Source: Rhodospirillales bacterium
GTDB lineage: Bacteria; Pseudomonadota; Alphaproteobacteria; Micavibrionales; UBA2020
Length of the DNA stretch: 14,379 nt
Assembly (NCBI GenBank): GCA_023266795.1
Contig: JAHFPI010000023.1
Span: forward strand, 1 to 14,379
Direction of reading: 5' to 3'
The notes below the pieces were generated by a model, which did not search any database, was not told the DNA's origin, and saw only the letters and a list, made by a program, of their open reading frames with translations. The position numbers and the translations under genes were made by a program. The stretch's first letter is position 1. Each line of letters starts with the position of its first letter. Positions 13,342-14,379 of this stretch are shown in pieces.

Positions 13342-14379
13342 ATGCTCAAAGAGATGCGCGCAGGTGCGAAGTCAACCGTATTGAAACTGATCCTGTTCGG
13401 CCTGCTGCTGCTGGCGATGACCGGCCTCGCCCTGATGGACGTTCAGGGCATGTTCCGGCGCGGCGTATCCAACGACACGATCGTCAGTTACGGCAGGCAG
13501 AAGATGTCGGCGCCCGAGTTCGACCGCCTTGTGCAAAGCATCCTGCGTCGGCAGCGCATGAAGCAGAGCGAAGCCTACCGCAACGACCTGCCCAAGCAGA
13601 TCCTGAAGGAAGAGGTCGATAACCGCCTGTTCACCATCGCCGCCGACGACGCGGGAATCCAGATAGATGATACGCAGGCCGCAAAACAGATACAGGAAAT
13701 CATCACCCCGCTGATCGAAAAAGGCATGACGCAGAAGGACGCCCTGCAGCGCATCCTGCAGGTTTACGGCGTGAGCGAGGGCCAGATGGTCGCCACGATC
13801 AAATCGCAGATCGCCTCGCAGCAGCTTCTCGCCCTCATCACCTCCGGCGCGCATGCCCCGCAGCAGATGATCAACGACGCCCTGAAATACCGCAACGAGT
13901 GGCGGCGCGGCGCGTGGTTCCGGCTGACGGCGGAGAATGTCGGCGCCGTCAAGACACCGGCGGAGACGGAACTGAAAGCCTATTACGATTCCATCGCCGC
14001 CGGATATGCGCTGCCCGAAACCCGCACGCTGTCCGTGATCGTGCTGGACAAAACCGTGCTGGGCGACGAGGCCAAAATTTCAGACGACCGGCTGAAGCAG
14101 TCCTATGACGAGAATATCGCGGATTACAAAACCCCCGAAAGCCGCGTGATCTCGCAGGTCGTCGCCAAGGACGAAGCGGCGGCGAAAGAGATTTATGCCG
14201 CCGCCGAAAAAACCAAAGACCTGCAGGCCGCCGGCAAGGGCAAAGGCAACTATATCAAACCGGCAAGCTACACCGAGGCGGGAATGCCCGTCGAGCTGAG
14301 CAAGGCCGCCTTTGGCGGCGAGGCCGGAAAAGTGCTGCCGCCGCTCAAGAGCCAGCTCGGCTGGCACATCCTGTACGTC
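13342..14379 (+). CDS. ppiD: SurA/PpiD-like periplasmic chaperone with PPIase domain (3' end beyond window)
   Basis: Membrane-anchored chaperone expected to help proteins leaving the Sec channel to fold in the periplasm. The first 346 codons are present and remain open to the last base. A single anchor lies at about 14-32 (VLKLILFGLLLLAMTGLAL). A SurA-like N-terminal chaperone region follows at about 45-200 (MSAPEFDRLVQSILRRQRMK, LKEEVDNRLFTIAADDAGI). A parvulin-like region begins near 260 (ESRVISQVVAKDEAAAKEIY) and reaches GEAGKVLPPLKSQLGWHILYV at the edge. The latter matches the family's closing pattern G-W/Y-H-I/L-L, although its middle is short and poor in typical residues, so isomerase activity is uncertain. 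AAGGGAT lies 8 nt before the ATG (13342-13344). Lying divergent to tpiA is common for this gene in alphaproteobacteria. Confidence 0.88.
   Translation, partial: MLKEMRAGAKSTVLKLILFGLLLLAMTGLALMDVQGMFRRGVSNDTIVSYGRQKMSAPEFDRLVQSILRRQRMKQSEAYRNDLPKQILKEEVDNRLFTIAADDAGIQIDDTQAAKQIQEIITPLIEKGMTQKDALQRILQVYGVSEGQMVATIKSQIASQQLLALITSGAHAPQQMINDALKYRNEWRRGAWFRLTAENVGAVKTPAETELKAYYDSIAAGYALPETRTLSVIVLDKTVLGDEAKISDDRLKQSYDENIADYKTPESRVISQVVAKDEAAAKEIYAAAEKTKDLQAAGKGKGNYIKPASYTEAGMPVELSKAAFGGEAGKVLPPLKSQLGWHILYV

Overview
The window looks like chromosomal DNA of an alphaproteobacterium that I cannot place further. It carries genes of the conserved alphaproteobacterial block usually ordered tpiA-secG-pyrG-kdsA-eno-ftsB-pdhA-pdhB. 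The pyruvate dehydrogenase E1 beta subunit has an N-terminal lipoyl domain, as is usual in that class. KdsA means the cell makes lipopolysaccharide with Kdo. Core genes are GC-rich, while several unrecognised genes between them are visibly richer in A+T.

Layout, left to right. Positions 1-2102 (minus strand) hold pdhB (cut by the window edge), pdhA and ftsB. Positions 2145-3149 (minus) hold an unrecognised 334-residue protein built of four degenerate repeats. A divergent promoter region follows, then kdsA and eno on the plus strand, overlapping by 4 bp. Positions 5516-7324 are an accessory patch with paired palindromic repeats, two unrecognised co-directional genes (minus), and two short gene-end remnants. 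Positions 7325-9882 (minus) encode an SGNH-type protein and an AlgI-like MBOAT O-acyltransferase, a pair expected to acetylate a surface or secreted polysaccharide. They directly continue the minus-strand run of tpiA, a DUF3592-like gene, secG and pyrG. A SurA/PpiD-like periplasmic chaperone gene starts at 13342 (plus) and runs off the right edge.

The genes cover central carbon metabolism (TpiA, Eno, PDH E1), nucleotide synthesis (CTP synthase), envelope synthesis (KdsA, O-acetylation), division (FtsB) and export or folding outside the cytoplasm (SecG, PpiD).

The most notable structure is at 7138-7215. A degraded copy of the 3' end of the SGNH gene is joined head-to-head to a degraded copy of the 3' end of eno. 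Read with the intact gene ends at 5471-5514 and 7325-7366, this is the signature of a tandem duplication, or of integration of a circular intermediate, of the eno/SGNH intergenic region. One of the two intergenic copies now carries an A+T-rich two-gene unit bracketed by 17-19 bp direct repeats. Other notable points are a dispersed palindromic repeat translated in frame in the PdhB linker, the inverted orientation of kdsA-eno relative to the usual order, and an acyltransferase start codon that abuts the pyrG stop codon.
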